The notes beneath the pieces are model-generated. The model did not search any database and had not been told where the DNA came from. It worked only from the letters and a program-made list of their open reading frames with translations. This document shows positions 52,026-61,159 of a stretch of DNA of 64,000 nucleotides, in pieces. This DNA is from Flavobacterium sp. (lineage in GTDB: Bacteria > Bacteroidota > Bacteroidia > Flavobacteriales > Flavobacteriaceae), in assembly GCF_027484945.1 (NCBI RefSeq), contig NZ_JAIXRZ010000063.1, positions 47,938 through 111,937 of the forward strand, written 5' to 3'. The position numbers were made by a program, and so were the translations under genes. The first letter of the stretch is position 1. Each line of letters begins with the position of its first letter.

Positions 52026-53291
52026 ATGAAATACCGTTTTTCAGTTTGTGTTGTTTTGTTTTTCGTGAGTGTTTTGCACCTTCGGGCCAATTTTATCCTA
52101 TTGCCCATGGACGATACGTCCCAAAAAAACCATTTGAAAGCCTACGGCATTACCTATTGGGTTTTGTCTAAAGAATACAAAGCCAGTTGGTTATTAAATT
52201 ATCGTGGAGGTTCTTTTTTGTTGCCCGATGCTACCGAAATTCGAAAAGAATGCCAAATTCGCGGTGTGAGTTTTGAAATACTCTCCGATGGCGAAGCCAA
52301 TCAGCTGTTGGACGAAATCGCTAGTCCGTCGCAAAACATGGAGACGGTAGTGTTGGAAAAAGCACCCAAAATTGCCGTGTATACTCCCAAAGGAAAACAA
52401 CCCTGGGATGATGCGGTAACTTTGGTTTTGACCTATGCCGAGATTCCCTTTACTCCCATTTATGACGAAGAAGTGCTTTCCGATCAACTATTGTTGTATG
52501 ATTGGCTCCATTTACATCATGAAGATTTCACAGGACAATACGGTAAATTTTACGGAGCCTACAGGAATGCGCCTTGGTATATAGAGCAAAAAAAGGAAGC
52601 CGAAATCCTGGCCGCTAAACTTGGATATGCTAAAGTTGCCGAAGAAAAACTAGCGGTGGCCAAGAAGATTCGCGATTTTGTGATCGGTGGCGGATTTATG
52701 TTTGCGATGTGTTCGGCTACGGATAGTTTTGATATTGCGTTGTCTGCAGAGGGAGTAGATATTTGTGAACCCATGTTTGATGGTGATGATAGTGACCCCA
52801 ATTACCAATCGCGTATTGACTATTCCAGAACCTTTGCGTTTAAAGAGTACATTCTTGAGCGTCGCCCGGAGCGCTATGAGTTTTCTGATATTGATATGAC
52901 CGAAAAACGCAAGGTTCCTTTTGAAAAAGACTATTTTACGTTGATGGAATATTCGGCCAAATGGGATGTGATTCCGAGTATGTTATGCCAAAACCATACC
53001 CAATTGGTGAAAGGTTTTATGGGACAAACCACGGCTTTTGATCGCACTACGATAAAATCGAATGTGTTGGTGTTGGGCGAATGCCAAATTAATGAAGAAG
53101 CACGATACATTCACGGACAAAAGGGGAAAGGATTTTTTACTTTTTTTGGTGGACATGATCCCGAAGATTACCGCCACCAAGTTGGCGACGAGCCCACGGT
53201 GTTGGACTTACACCCGAATTCGCCTGGTTTTCGTTTGATTTTGAACAATGTTTTGTTTCCCGCGGCTAAAAAGAAAAAGCAAAAAACCTAA
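52026..53291 (+). CDS. Exported protein of the so-called asparagine synthetase B group (GATase-like), function unclear
   Basis: 421 residues from the ATG at 52026, where a signal peptide starts (MKYRFSVCVVLFFVSVLHLRA); a longer reading from 51993 adds 11 residues before the signal. The mature part starts FILLPMDDTSQKNHLKAYGI. Homologues are commonly labelled asparagine synthetase B, but I see neither an N-terminal nucleophile Cys2 nor a PP-loop SGGxDSS, so the label does not fit. FVIGGGFMFAMCSATDSFD near residue 220 looks like the nucleophile elbow of a class I glutamine-amidotransferase or ThuA-like fold, and FFGGHDPEDYRH near 375 could carry a later active-site His. The function is unknown and probably periplasmic. 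Confidence 0.7.
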   Translation: MKYRFSVCVVLFFVSVLHLRANFILLPMDDTSQKNHLKAYGITYWVLSKEYKASWLLNYRGGSFLLPDATEIRKECQIRGVSFEILSDGEANQLLDEIASPSQNMETVVLEKAPKIAVYTPKGKQPWDDAVTLVLTYAEIPFTPIYDEEVLSDQLLLYDWLHLHHEDFTGQYGKFYGAYRNAPWYIEQKKEAEILAAKLGYAKVAEEKLAVAKKIRDFVIGGGFMFAMCSATDSFDIALSAEGVDICEPMFDGDDSDPNYQSRIDYSRTFAFKEYILERRPERYEFSDIDMTEKRKVPFEKDYFTLMEYSAKWDVIPSMLCQNHTQLVKGFMGQTTAFDRTTIKSNVLVLGECQINEEARYIHGQKGKGFFTFFGGHDPEDYRHQVGDEPTVLDLHPNSPGFRLILNNVLFPAAKKKKQKT

Positions 53292-53312
53292 GATTAGCGC
53301 TGCACGTTTTAA

Positions 53313-53350
53313 TACTAAAAAAACCACAGCTTTGGCTGTGGTTTTTTAGT
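53313..53350. terminator. Bidirectional terminator between convergent genes
   Basis: ACTAAAAAAACCACAGC pairs with GCTGTGGTTTTTTAGT around a 4-nt loop, giving a stem with A run and T run on both sides so that either strand can end here. Confidence 0.9.
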
Positions 53351-53365
53351 ATATTTTTTATTGAT

Positions 53366-55132
53366 TTATTGTAAAATAATCTTTTTAACATCAACAACGA
53401 CTCCATTGGCGTTTACGATTTGCACATAATACATCCCGTTGCTTCCCCAAGTATTAAGGGCCATAGAAGTATTGGTACCAGAAGCTGTTATTGGAGTAGT
53501 AGCCACTTGTTGCCCCAATGCATTAACCACATTTATCGTTCCTCCGGTGAGGTCGGTAATGTTGTTAAAACTAATGGTAATTTGGGTGCTGGCTGGGTTG
53601 GGCGAAATAGTAATGTTGTTGGCATAAGTAACCGGGTTGGTAAATGACAATTGCCCAACATTGATAATCAACGTATCGGTAACCGTAATATTGGTGAAGC
53701 ATTGGTTTTGGTTGTATAGTTGCGTAACCTCTTGCTGAGTCAAGTCACGATTCCAGATACCGATGTCGTCTAGTTTTCTTAAATTTAAATTTGAATTATT
53801 AGTATTTCCATTATTTCCTATGTAGAAATTTTGATTAGCATAACTAATATTAAAATTTGAAGCGGGAACATTATTTCTTAATACTCCATCTACGTATAAA
53901 ATAAGATTACTTGAATCATAAACTCCAACAACATGATGCCAATTTTGTAAACTATTATTGTTGTAATTTGAATTAACTAAACTTGTGCCGTTTGCCATTT
54001 GAACTCCTAATTCACCCCCATTTAAGTTGGCATATATTCTGTACCCTCCATCTGTAGAGCCTTGTGGAATACTTCCAAATTTAAAACAATTCAATGTTGT
54101 ATTGTTCATTCCATCAATCCAAACCCATAAACTCACTGAAAATTTAGTTCCGTTTAAATTATTTGAAACACCACTAATATATTCTGAATTAGTTGAAAAT
54201 ACATACGCACTATTCACATTCCCAAAGCGGTCTGTAGTTAAAGTAGCCCCATTCACTATCCCATGGTTTCCATTGCCACTATCGTCATTGGCATTGCCAC
54301 AAAATGGCCAATAGCCCACCAGCCCTTGAGTCAAAGAACCACTTACGTTGTTGCACGTATCTGTATAGCTTGAAATTTGACTACTGTTATACAGGTTAAC
54401 TATTTCGGTTTGAGAGAGTGCTCGGTTCCAGATGCCTATGTCGTCGATTTTTCCTGTGAAAAAATTAGTTAAAGGGTTTGTAGAATTTTGGATATAACGT
54501 GCACCAAACGATAAAAAGTCGCCAGTTTGAATGAAATCAGAATTAACTGTAAAAGTGTCTACTAATATTCCATCCATATAGATTTTTATATTATTTGAGT
54601 TAAGAACAGCTACTAAATTTACCCAACTAGAAAAATTAAAATTTGTGTTAATATTGTACATCTCATAATAAGTCGGGGGAACTGTACTTTTTTCAAATGC
54701 AATTTGATTTATAGAGTTTGAGTTAGAAAGTCCTATACTAAAATCGCAATAAGCTGTAGGTTGGTGTTGAGTCCCTTGACCTATAATTTGTGAACCCGTG
54801 GGAGGATGACCAGTCGTTGGATTAAAAACAGAGTTTTCACTAACTTTATACCAAACAGATATAGTTATGTCAGTAAAATTTATTGAATTTGCTGTTATTA
54901 TATCATTTCCATCAAAACTATAAGCACAATTATTGTTCCCAAATCTATCTGTTGTCAATGTTGCTCCATTAACTGTGCCATTATTTCCATTACCACTTGC
55001 ATCATTAGCGTTGCCATTGAAAGGCCAATAACCAACAAGCCCATTGGTAGGAACATACGAAGGGACTTGTGCAAAAAGGGCCTGGGTAGCAAAAGCAATA
55101 CCCATCACGAATAAAAGTATCGATTTTTTCAT
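53366..55132 (-). CDS. Secreted T9SS type A cargo protein with two LamG-like domains
   Basis: 588 residues. Signal peptide MKKSILLFVMGIAFATQALFA. Two LamG/concanavalin-like domains follow, at about residues 28-250 and 268-480. Each opens with the same pattern, GLVGYWPFNGNANDASGNG in the first and GLVGYWPFCGNANDDSGNG in the second, and ends with DDIGIWNRALSQTEI or DDIGIWNRDLTQQEV. The last 80 residues (ITISPNPASTQITISF to DVKKIILQ) are a type A T9SS sorting domain. LamG domains bind carbohydrate or protein ligands, so a surface adhesin or glycan-binding role is likely. DNA in the domain bodies is more AT-rich than in neighbouring genes. Confidence 0.88.
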   Translation of the reverse strand: MKKSILLFVMGIAFATQALFAQVPSYVPTNGLVGYWPFNGNANDASGNGNNGTVNGATLTTDRFGNNNCAYSFDGNDIITANSINFTDITISVWYKVSENSVFNPTTGHPPTGSQIIGQGTQHQPTAYCDFSIGLSNSNSINQIAFEKSTVPPTYYEMYNINTNFNFSSWVNLVAVLNSNNIKIYMDGILVDTFTVNSDFIQTGDFLSFGARYIQNSTNPLTNFFTGKIDDIGIWNRALSQTEIVNLYNSSQISSYTDTCNNVSGSLTQGLVGYWPFCGNANDDSGNGNHGIVNGATLTTDRFGNVNSAYVFSTNSEYISGVSNNLNGTKFSVSLWVWIDGMNNTTLNCFKFGSIPQGSTDGGYRIYANLNGGELGVQMANGTSLVNSNYNNNSLQNWHHVVGVYDSSNLILYVDGVLRNNVPASNFNISYANQNFYIGNNGNTNNSNLNLRKLDDIGIWNRDLTQQEVTQLYNQNQCFTNITVTDTLIINVGQLSFTNPVTYANNITISPNPASTQITISFNNITDLTGGTINVVNALGQQVATTPITASGTNTSMALNTWGSNGMYYVQIVNANGVVVDVKKIILQ

Positions 55133-55272
55133 ACGATTTTGATTTTTAATGCACGCAAATGTATTTTAAATTATACAAATATGGATGATAATAAGTTATG
55201 AAATGTAAAAAAAGCCATTTAATCCCAGTATAGCAAACGCATTTTCCTATGTAATTCGCTAATTAATTTCAT

Positions 55273-55300
55273 AAAAAAATCCCAAGGAATTCCTTAGGAT
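55273..55300 (-). terminator. Terminator of the S9 peptidase gene
   Basis: ATCCCAAGGA (55279-55288) pairs with TCCTTAGGAT (55291-55300) with one mismatch; the minus strand then has a T run (plus A at 55273-55279). It lies 24 nt after the peptidase stop. Confidence 0.75.
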
Positions 55301-55323
55301 TTTAGTTTTTGAGTGGGTGCCTT

Positions 55324-57459
55324 TTATCGGTTATTGTCGAGAATATACTGCAATACTTTGGTCATTAAATGTACGCGTTCTTTGCCTGTAACATTGTGTT
55401 TGTGCATCGGGTAGGGGAAGTAATCAAATGGTTTACCCGCTTCGATTAATTTTTTTGCCAATGCTAGGTTGTGTTGTTCTACCACTACATCATCGGCGGT
55501 GCCGTGAATGAGCAATAATTTTCCTTTTAAATCCTTTGCATAGTTGGCCACACACGCCGTTTCAAATCCTTGCGCATTTTCTTCGGGCGTGTCCATATAC
55601 CGTTCACCATACATTACTTCATACCACTTCCAGTCAATTACGGGTCCGCCAGCCACCCCAACTTTAAACACATCGGGTTGGCGCAACAGCAATGAAGTCG
55701 TCATAAATCCACCAAAACTCCAACCGTGAACCGCCAATCGGTTGCCATCGACATAGGGTAAGGATTTTAAGTATTCAATCCCTTTCAATTGGTCGTCGAT
55801 TTCATGCTTCCCTAAATTGCGGTGAATAATACTCTCAAAAGCAAATCCCCGGTTGTCTGAGCCCCGGTTGTCTACCGTAAATACCAAATAGCCTTGCTCG
55901 GCCATCCAATACATCCATAAATTGGCACCGTCCAAATAGGAATTGGTAATCATTTGCGCATGGGGACCACCGTAGACATAGACCATTACGGGGTATTTCT
56001 TAGCTGGGTCAAAAGTGCTCGGCTTGATTAAACGCGTATACAAGTCGGTTACCCCATCGGCCGCTTTAATCGTTTTGATTTCAGCCGTTCCTAGCGCATA
56101 ACCCTCGTATTTGTTTTTACTTACCAAAACCACTGCCGCATTTCCTTTTTGGTCCAAAATAACCGATTTGGAGGGGGTTGTATGGTTAGAATATTCGTCA
56201 AAAATAAAATGGCCATCGGGCGATACAACGGCATTGTGTACCCCATCTTCACGACTAACCAAGGTTTGTTTGCCTTTTAAGTTTACGCTATAAACCAACA
56301 TATTGGTTCCGTTTTCCCCCGTTGCTTTAAAATAAATTTCGGTACCCTCAGCATTGGTCCCAATAATTTCGCGGGCTGGGAATTTGTTTTGGGTGAGTTG
56401 CTTGATTAGTTTTCCATTCCAATCATAATAGTATAAATTTTGGAACCCGTCTTTTTCACTGAACCAAATAAAATTATTCGATTTTTTAGACGGGAAATAG
56501 ACTTCGTGCTCAGGTTCTACCCAACGTTCGTGGGTTTCATTGAGCAATGTGCGCACAAAATTGCCGGTAGCGGCTTCATAAACGTTTAAATTCATGTTGT
56601 TTTGCCCCCGGTTTAACTCGGCTATTACCACATACTTTCCGTCGGGAGTCCATGATAGATTGGTAAGGTAATCATCGCTAGCGCCACTTCTCGGACGGAT
56701 AAAAACCGTAGTTCCATTGGCAAGATTGTAAATACCTACACGAACTTTTTCAGAGACTTGTCCGGCCATTGGGTATTTAATCGGGACTAATTGCCCGGGT
56801 GTTTTGGTGATATCCAAGAGCGGGTAATCGGCCACTTGGGTTTCATCTTTTTGATAAAAAGCCAAATACGACGCATTGGGCGACCAAAAAATACCTTCTT
56901 TGATTCCAAATTCGTTACGCGAAATCGACTGACCCGAAACGATTCCCTGATTGGTTTCTTGGGTAATCGCGGTTTCTTTTTCCCCGTTTTTAAGGTATAA
57001 ATTATTAGCGATAGTATAGGCCAAAAGCGTTTTTGTGGCATTAAATGTTGCATTTTCACTCGCATCAGGACGCGTCATATATAAAACACCGGTTCGGGTA
57101 TTCACGTCAAATGAATAATATTTTCCAGCATCAGTAATCAAAAGGTGAGTTCGGTCAATCCATTGCAGACCAAACCAGTTGGTTAGTTGCGTGCCTAACG
57201 CTTTGTTGATTTCGGCCAAACTGATCCACTCTTTTGCTTCGGATTGTGTTGCCGAAGCTTTCATTAGTTTTGTCCAGGATTGGGTAGTATAGACATAATC
57301 TGAAGTTCCAGGAATCCATTGAAATCCCGTAAGTCGATCGGCCCCAAATTTGCGATTTTGTTGCAAGACGCTTTCTTCTAGAGTAATTGTTTTTAGTTGT
57401 GCATTTGAATAGCCGAAGGCTAAAAGAAACCCTCCGATAAACATCCATTTTGTATTCAT
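55324..57459 (-). CDS. Dipeptidyl peptidase IV-like S9 family peptidase
   Basis: 711 residues from the ATG at 57459 (MNTKWMFIGGFLLAFGYSNAQ, a signal peptide); a reading from 57492 would add 11 residues upstream of it. The first about 450 residues are the beta-propeller (GFQWIPGTSDYVYTTQS; EGIFWSPNASYLAFYQ). The alpha/beta hydrolase domain follows, with VYVYGGPHAQ near 485, the catalytic Ser in GWSFGGFMTTS near 580, the Asp in IHGTADDVV near 660 and the His in PMHKHNVTG near 690. Such enzymes remove X-Pro dipeptides from peptide N-termini in the periplasm. A terminator lies after it. Confidence 0.9.
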   Translation of the reverse strand: MNTKWMFIGGFLLAFGYSNAQLKTITLEESVLQQNRKFGADRLTGFQWIPGTSDYVYTTQSWTKLMKASATQSEAKEWISLAEINKALGTQLTNWFGLQWIDRTHLLITDAGKYYSFDVNTRTGVLYMTRPDASENATFNATKTLLAYTIANNLYLKNGEKETAITQETNQGIVSGQSISRNEFGIKEGIFWSPNASYLAFYQKDETQVADYPLLDITKTPGQLVPIKYPMAGQVSEKVRVGIYNLANGTTVFIRPRSGASDDYLTNLSWTPDGKYVVIAELNRGQNNMNLNVYEAATGNFVRTLLNETHERWVEPEHEVYFPSKKSNNFIWFSEKDGFQNLYYYDWNGKLIKQLTQNKFPAREIIGTNAEGTEIYFKATGENGTNMLVYSVNLKGKQTLVSREDGVHNAVVSPDGHFIFDEYSNHTTPSKSVILDQKGNAAVVLVSKNKYEGYALGTAEIKTIKAADGVTDLYTRLIKPSTFDPAKKYPVMVYVYGGPHAQMITNSYLDGANLWMYWMAEQGYLVFTVDNRGSDNRGFAFESIIHRNLGKHEIDDQLKGIEYLKSLPYVDGNRLAVHGWSFGGFMTTSLLLRQPDVFKVGVAGGPVIDWKWYEVMYGERYMDTPEENAQGFETACVANYAKDLKGKLLLIHGTADDVVVEQHNLALAKKLIEAGKPFDYFPYPMHKHNVTGKERVHLMTKVLQYILDNNR

Positions 57460-57531
57460 AGTAGTCGATTTATTTGTAGTAAAAATAGCCATTTCTTGAT
57501 GAATAGGTGGTGCAACACTTCATTTTGTTAC

Positions 57532-57562
57532 AAAAAAAAAGGACAACTTTTGGGTTGTCCTT
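57532..57562 (-). terminator. Terminator after the gene at 57586
   Basis: AAGGACAAC (57539-57547) pairs with GTTGTCCTT (57554-57562); the minus strand then has a T run (plus A at 57532-57540). Confidence 0.9.
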
Positions 57563-57585
57563 TGGGGTAGCATTGACGGATTATT

Positions 57586-58998
57586 TTATTTGGTATACGG
57601 CATACTTGCAAAATAAAAACTATTGGGTTTATCAGAGCGGGCTATGGTTAGCATTCGCGTATCGTTATTGTACCAAAACAGTTGATTCACATTTCGGCAA
57701 TATACGTTGTTGGTAATGTTGTAATTCGGACTATAATTGGCAATCGATTTGGTGTCTTGCGCCACTTTATAAATCGTACTGTATTCAGAAAATCCACCGG
57801 TTTGTACCAAATAATCGTTCATAATTTTAACAACACCCATTGAGTGGTAAAAGGGATAATCGCCATAATAACGGTTGTCAAAATTAACTGTTGATTTGTA
57901 ATCGCCTTCAGTATTGAAAATCAATAATCGACATGGACCAAATGCATATTTAGGATCGCCCATGTTGGGATTGTTGGGAAACGATTTGCTTGGAATAATT
58001 CCATTCTTAAATTGTCCCTCTACAAAAAGATGAATTTCGTTGTTTTCAATAAACACCTTATCGATAGCAATTGCGGTCATTTCGGTTGAGGATTTAAAAT
58101 CTATAGGTGTGTTTTTAAGCACGCGGCCGTTTTCAAAATCATAGAATACAATGTGGGTATAATTGCCACGAGGATAGCGTTTGTCGGCATAATTAAAAGC
58201 AACCAAATATTCCATACTGCCAATTGAAATCATTTTTGGATTATCAAATCCTAGGGCTTCTTCAACCGTTTTGTTGATTTGATTTGCGCCATCTACACAC
58301 GTTAAATACTTTTTTTCTTTGTTGCTATTCGGATAGCGCACAAGGATGATTTTTCCCGTATTGGTAACGGTAAATCCATGGGCTTCGGATGCATCGGTGT
58401 AGGTAATCGTTTTTTTGAAAACTTCATTTAACGATTGGCTATCCAAAACCATACAATCGATTTCTTCGGCTTCTTTTCTGCTGTGGTATTTCTCAAAAAC
58501 AACACCTATAAAACTGCCGTTTTGGGAGCGATTAACTCGAAAAGTTCCCATTTGTAATAAATTGGCTAATGGATAGGAAGCCACCACTTTTGTCGAAAAC
58601 TCGCCCGTAGTTTTATCAAATACATATTGGTATAATTCTGTTTTTTTAGATTTGTTGGCATACGATTCAATATAAACCGCTACTTTGTTATTATCCAATT
58701 CAAACGAACCCAAATGATTGTGTAGGGTACTAATATCAATCTTAAAATCTTTAGTGTAAGTGTTTACCAATTGATTTTTTTGATCAAACTTTCGAAACGT
58801 AATTTCATGTTTGGCCAACATTCCGAAGGTGTTGGTAACGGTATGCAAATAAAAATTGTAGTTATCGCGCAATACTATTGTCGGATTTAACTCTGTTTCG
58901 GGATTTAACTCAAATTTTTCTCCAATAATTGGAGTTTCTTGTGCCTTTATAGTAGGGCAAACCAACGTAACGAGTACGAGTAAAAATAGCTTTTTCAT
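57586..58998 (-). CDS. Exported protein of unknown function
   Basis: 470 residues. MKKLFLLVLVTLVCPTIKAQ is a signal peptide. The rest is rich in short beta strands and aromatic residues in regular blocks (DNYNFYLHTVTNTFGMLAKHE; FTVTNTGKIILVRYPNSN; EYLVAFNYADKRYPRGNY), which suggests a six- or seven-bladed propeller. I recognise no named family, no T9SS sorting domain and no catalytic motif. It is the second gene of a two-gene operon, 4 nt after the gene at 59003, which also encodes an exported protein; the two may work together in the periplasm or at the outer membrane. Confidence 0.7.
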   Translation of the reverse strand: MKKLFLLVLVTLVCPTIKAQETPIIGEKFELNPETELNPTIVLRDNYNFYLHTVTNTFGMLAKHEITFRKFDQKNQLVNTYTKDFKIDISTLHNHLGSFELDNNKVAVYIESYANKSKKTELYQYVFDKTTGEFSTKVVASYPLANLLQMGTFRVNRSQNGSFIGVVFEKYHSRKEAEEIDCMVLDSQSLNEVFKKTITYTDASEAHGFTVTNTGKIILVRYPNSNKEKKYLTCVDGANQINKTVEEALGFDNPKMISIGSMEYLVAFNYADKRYPRGNYTHIVFYDFENGRVLKNTPIDFKSSTEMTAIAIDKVFIENNEIHLFVEGQFKNGIIPSKSFPNNPNMGDPKYAFGPCRLLIFNTEGDYKSTVNFDNRYYGDYPFYHSMGVVKIMNDYLVQTGGFSEYSTIYKVAQDTKSIANYSPNYNITNNVYCRNVNQLFWYNNDTRMLTIARSDKPNSFYFASMPYTK

Positions 58999-59002
58999 TT
59001 TT

Positions 59003-60190
59003 TTATTTCATTTTATAAATCTGCGATTCCAATACTTTCAATTCATCGGTATCTTCCCGATTTAAATCCATATAAATTAAATTTTCTTGCAGTTCATTTA
59101 AGCTTTTTTCTGCATCTCCTTTTTGATTTAAAGCAACCTGCAAACGCATAAGGTTTAAATAGATTGAAGCGGCAACTTTAGCATTATAGTCGGCTTTTTT
59201 GTCTTTATAATCTACTTTAGTGAGACAGGTTTTTAATAAATCAACCCCTTTTTGAATTCCAGTGCGCGCTGCTGTTGAAATTTCTGGATTTTGAGGATCT
59301 AATTTGCGAAGGTTGGTGCTAATATAGATATAGGCTTTTTCCATATCATCATATTTGCCTTTATTTTTGATGGTTGCTAACTTTAGTTTGCGAACTTCCG
59401 ATTTGTAGCCAAATTGTTCATTCAGATAGCGGTTGATTGAAGTCATTACTTCTGCAAGAAAATTTTTCTCGGCCAAAGGTTTGTTGATGTTGTTGCTAGG
59501 AGAGGAGGAAATAAATTTAAACTCTTGAAACAAAAGCGTACTTGCTTTTTCAACTCCATTGAGTTTAGCGCTAATTTTTGTCGGTTGTTTGGCATACGTT
59601 TGACCCGCATTGTCCTGAAAAGCAATTTTCTGAATAGCAACATCGATGTCTAAAACATTCTGCCCACGCGTAAATCCGTCTACATTAATTTGAGTGGCCA
59701 AAACATCATTATTAACAATAACATAATTGTTTAAATTAGGTTCTTGGTAAACAGGAGGATAAGGTTTAATATAGACCGGTTTGTTGGGCGTAACCAAGCG
59801 GGGACCTTTGCCTTGCTCGGTCATCGACATCCGTTCTAACAAAGTCAATTTTTTGAATTCTGCCGATTCCAGTTCAAATTTAGCTTTGGCATCGGCTACT
59901 TCTTGATCGTAATTCTTTAATTTAACTTGGTATTCTTTTTCACTATTGGCTACAACAGTGGCATAGTTTTTTACTTCGTTTTCAAAATCGACTTTCGATT
60001 GTGCAATAATGCTCTCTGCGGTCACATTATAGGGAGACGTAACAGTAACCTTGAAAAAACGCTGGGTGTCTTCCGTTTGATTCTTAGGCAAATTAACAAT
60101 GCGGTACTCAATCCATTCTTCGTTAAAACTTTGCGCCCATGTGATTGCACTAAATGCGGTGAACAGAACAAGCGTGTACAATTTTTTCAT
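59003..60190 (-). CDS. Exported helical protein of unknown function
   Basis: 395 residues with signal peptide MKKLYTLVLFTAFSAITWAQ. Residues about 60-120 (EVKNYATVVANSEKEYQVKL and beyond) look like a coiled coil, a proline/tyrosine-rich stretch (PNKPVYIKPYPPVYQEPNL) follows, and residues about 265-395 are helical with TPR-like spacing (YIYISTNLRKLDPQNPEI; GDAEKSLNELQENLIYMDL). I know no family for it. It heads a two-gene operon with the gene at 57586. A tandem-helix scaffold role at the envelope is a guess from structure only. Confidence 0.7.
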   Translation of the reverse strand: MKKLYTLVLFTAFSAITWAQSFNEEWIEYRIVNLPKNQTEDTQRFFKVTVTSPYNVTAESIIAQSKVDFENEVKNYATVVANSEKEYQVKLKNYDQEVADAKAKFELESAEFKKLTLLERMSMTEQGKGPRLVTPNKPVYIKPYPPVYQEPNLNNYVIVNNDVLATQINVDGFTRGQNVLDIDVAIQKIAFQDNAGQTYAKQPTKISAKLNGVEKASTLLFQEFKFISSSPSNNINKPLAEKNFLAEVMTSINRYLNEQFGYKSEVRKLKLATIKNKGKYDDMEKAYIYISTNLRKLDPQNPEISTAARTGIQKGVDLLKTCLTKVDYKDKKADYNAKVAASIYLNLMRLQVALNQKGDAEKSLNELQENLIYMDLNREDTDELKVLESQIYKMK

Positions 60191-60358
60191 GATTTTATTT
60201 AAATTTTATAATTAGCGATTACTTTAAAATCCGTCTGCAAAAATATTTTATTTTCTGTTAACTATAGCATAATACCGCGATTAATCGAAAGGGAATTTCG
60301 TTACAACGGAAAGTAACCTATCTGGTGGTTTTTGGGTGTAACTATTGGCTGAGTGAAA

Positions 60359-60388
60359 TAAAAAATCCCAATCGTTGGATTGGGATTT
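60359..60388 (-). terminator. Terminator of the thrS-infC-rpmI-rplT operon
   Basis: AAATCCCAATC (60363-60373) pairs with GATTGGGATTT (60378-60388), followed on the minus strand by a T run. It lies about 40 nt after the rplT stop. Confidence 0.9.
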
Positions 60389-60427
60389 GATATAGTGAGT
60401 AAATTGAATCGGGTTGTACAAACGTTT

Positions 60428-60772
60428 TTATTTTACTTTTTTCACGATAGCTTTGAAAGCATCAGGATGATTCATCGCTAAATCAGCCAATACTTTACGG
60501 TTCAATTCGATACCGTTTTTCTTCACTAATCCGATGAATTGTGAGTAACTCATTCCTTCTAAACGAGCTCCAGCGTTAATACGCTGAATCCATAAAGCGC
60601 GGAAGTTTCTCTTTTTCTGCTTTCGATCGCGGTATGCATAAAGCATTGCTTTTTCTACCGCGTTTTTAGCAACTGTCCAAACGTTTTTACGACGGCCAAA
60701 GAAACCTTTAGCCTGTTTCATCATTTTTTTTCTACGTGCTCTTTTAGCAACTGAATTTACTGATCTTGGCAT
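60428..60772 (-). CDS. rplT: 50S ribosomal protein L20
   Basis: 114 residues, the usual length. [20 protein letters not shown] is the basic N-terminal extension that enters the r[25 protein letters not shown] is the family signature region, and [21 protein letters not shown] leads to the globular end. L20 is an early assembly protein that binds 23S rRNA and, in other bacteria, represses this operon by binding its mRNA. It is the last gene of the operon, 92 nt after rpmI. Confidence 0.97.
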   Translation of the reverse strand: MPRSVNSVAKRARRKKMMKQAKGFFGRRKNVWTVAKNAVEKAMLYAYRDRKQKKRNFRALWIQRINAGARLEGMSYSQFIGLVKKNGIELNRKVLADLAMNHPDAFKAIVKKVK

Positions 60773-60864
60773 AATTTTAAATTTTTTTGAAGTAGGCGTA
60801 CGGCTTAGCGTATCTTAATGAGCCCAGCTCCAGGGTTATGAAATAATTTTAACCGTAAAGGCAA

Positions 60865-61062
60865 TTAAATAATACGTAATTGCTCTTTTACACTACGCTC
60901 GTCGCTTGGGTGAACCAAAGCAGCATGCGTTAACGCTAATTTGCGTTTTTTAGACTTTTTAGTCAAAATATGACTTTTAAAAGCGTGCTTTCTCTTAATT
61001 TTACCAGAGCCCGTCACTTTAAAGCGCTTTTTGGCACTGGATTTAGTTTTCATTTTAGGCAT
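60865..61062 (-). CDS. rpmI: 50S ribosomal protein L35
   Basis: 65 residues, the usual length and strongly basic. [20 protein letters not shown] is the family start; the middle [21 protein letters not shown] and end SVKEQLRII fit too. It lies between infC and rplT in the classic order. The 92-nt gap before rplT is long for such an operon and could hold a leader that controls L20. Confidence 0.97.
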   Translation of the reverse strand: MPKMKTKSSAKKRFKVTGSGKIKRKHAFKSHILTKKSKKRKLALTHAALVHPSDERSVKEQLRII

Positions 61063-61159
61063 AATTTCCCAAATTTATTGCGATTCAATTTACTCAATGT
61101 GCTACTGCAAGCTCGTGTTTGATTGGTTATTACCAAAATTGACAACACGAAGATGCAAT

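Noticed and set aside
60773..60864. Ribosomal-protein leader RNA before rplT
   Set aside because: The 92-nt gap could hold an L20-binding structure, but I could not find a convincing match to known L20 leaders by eye.
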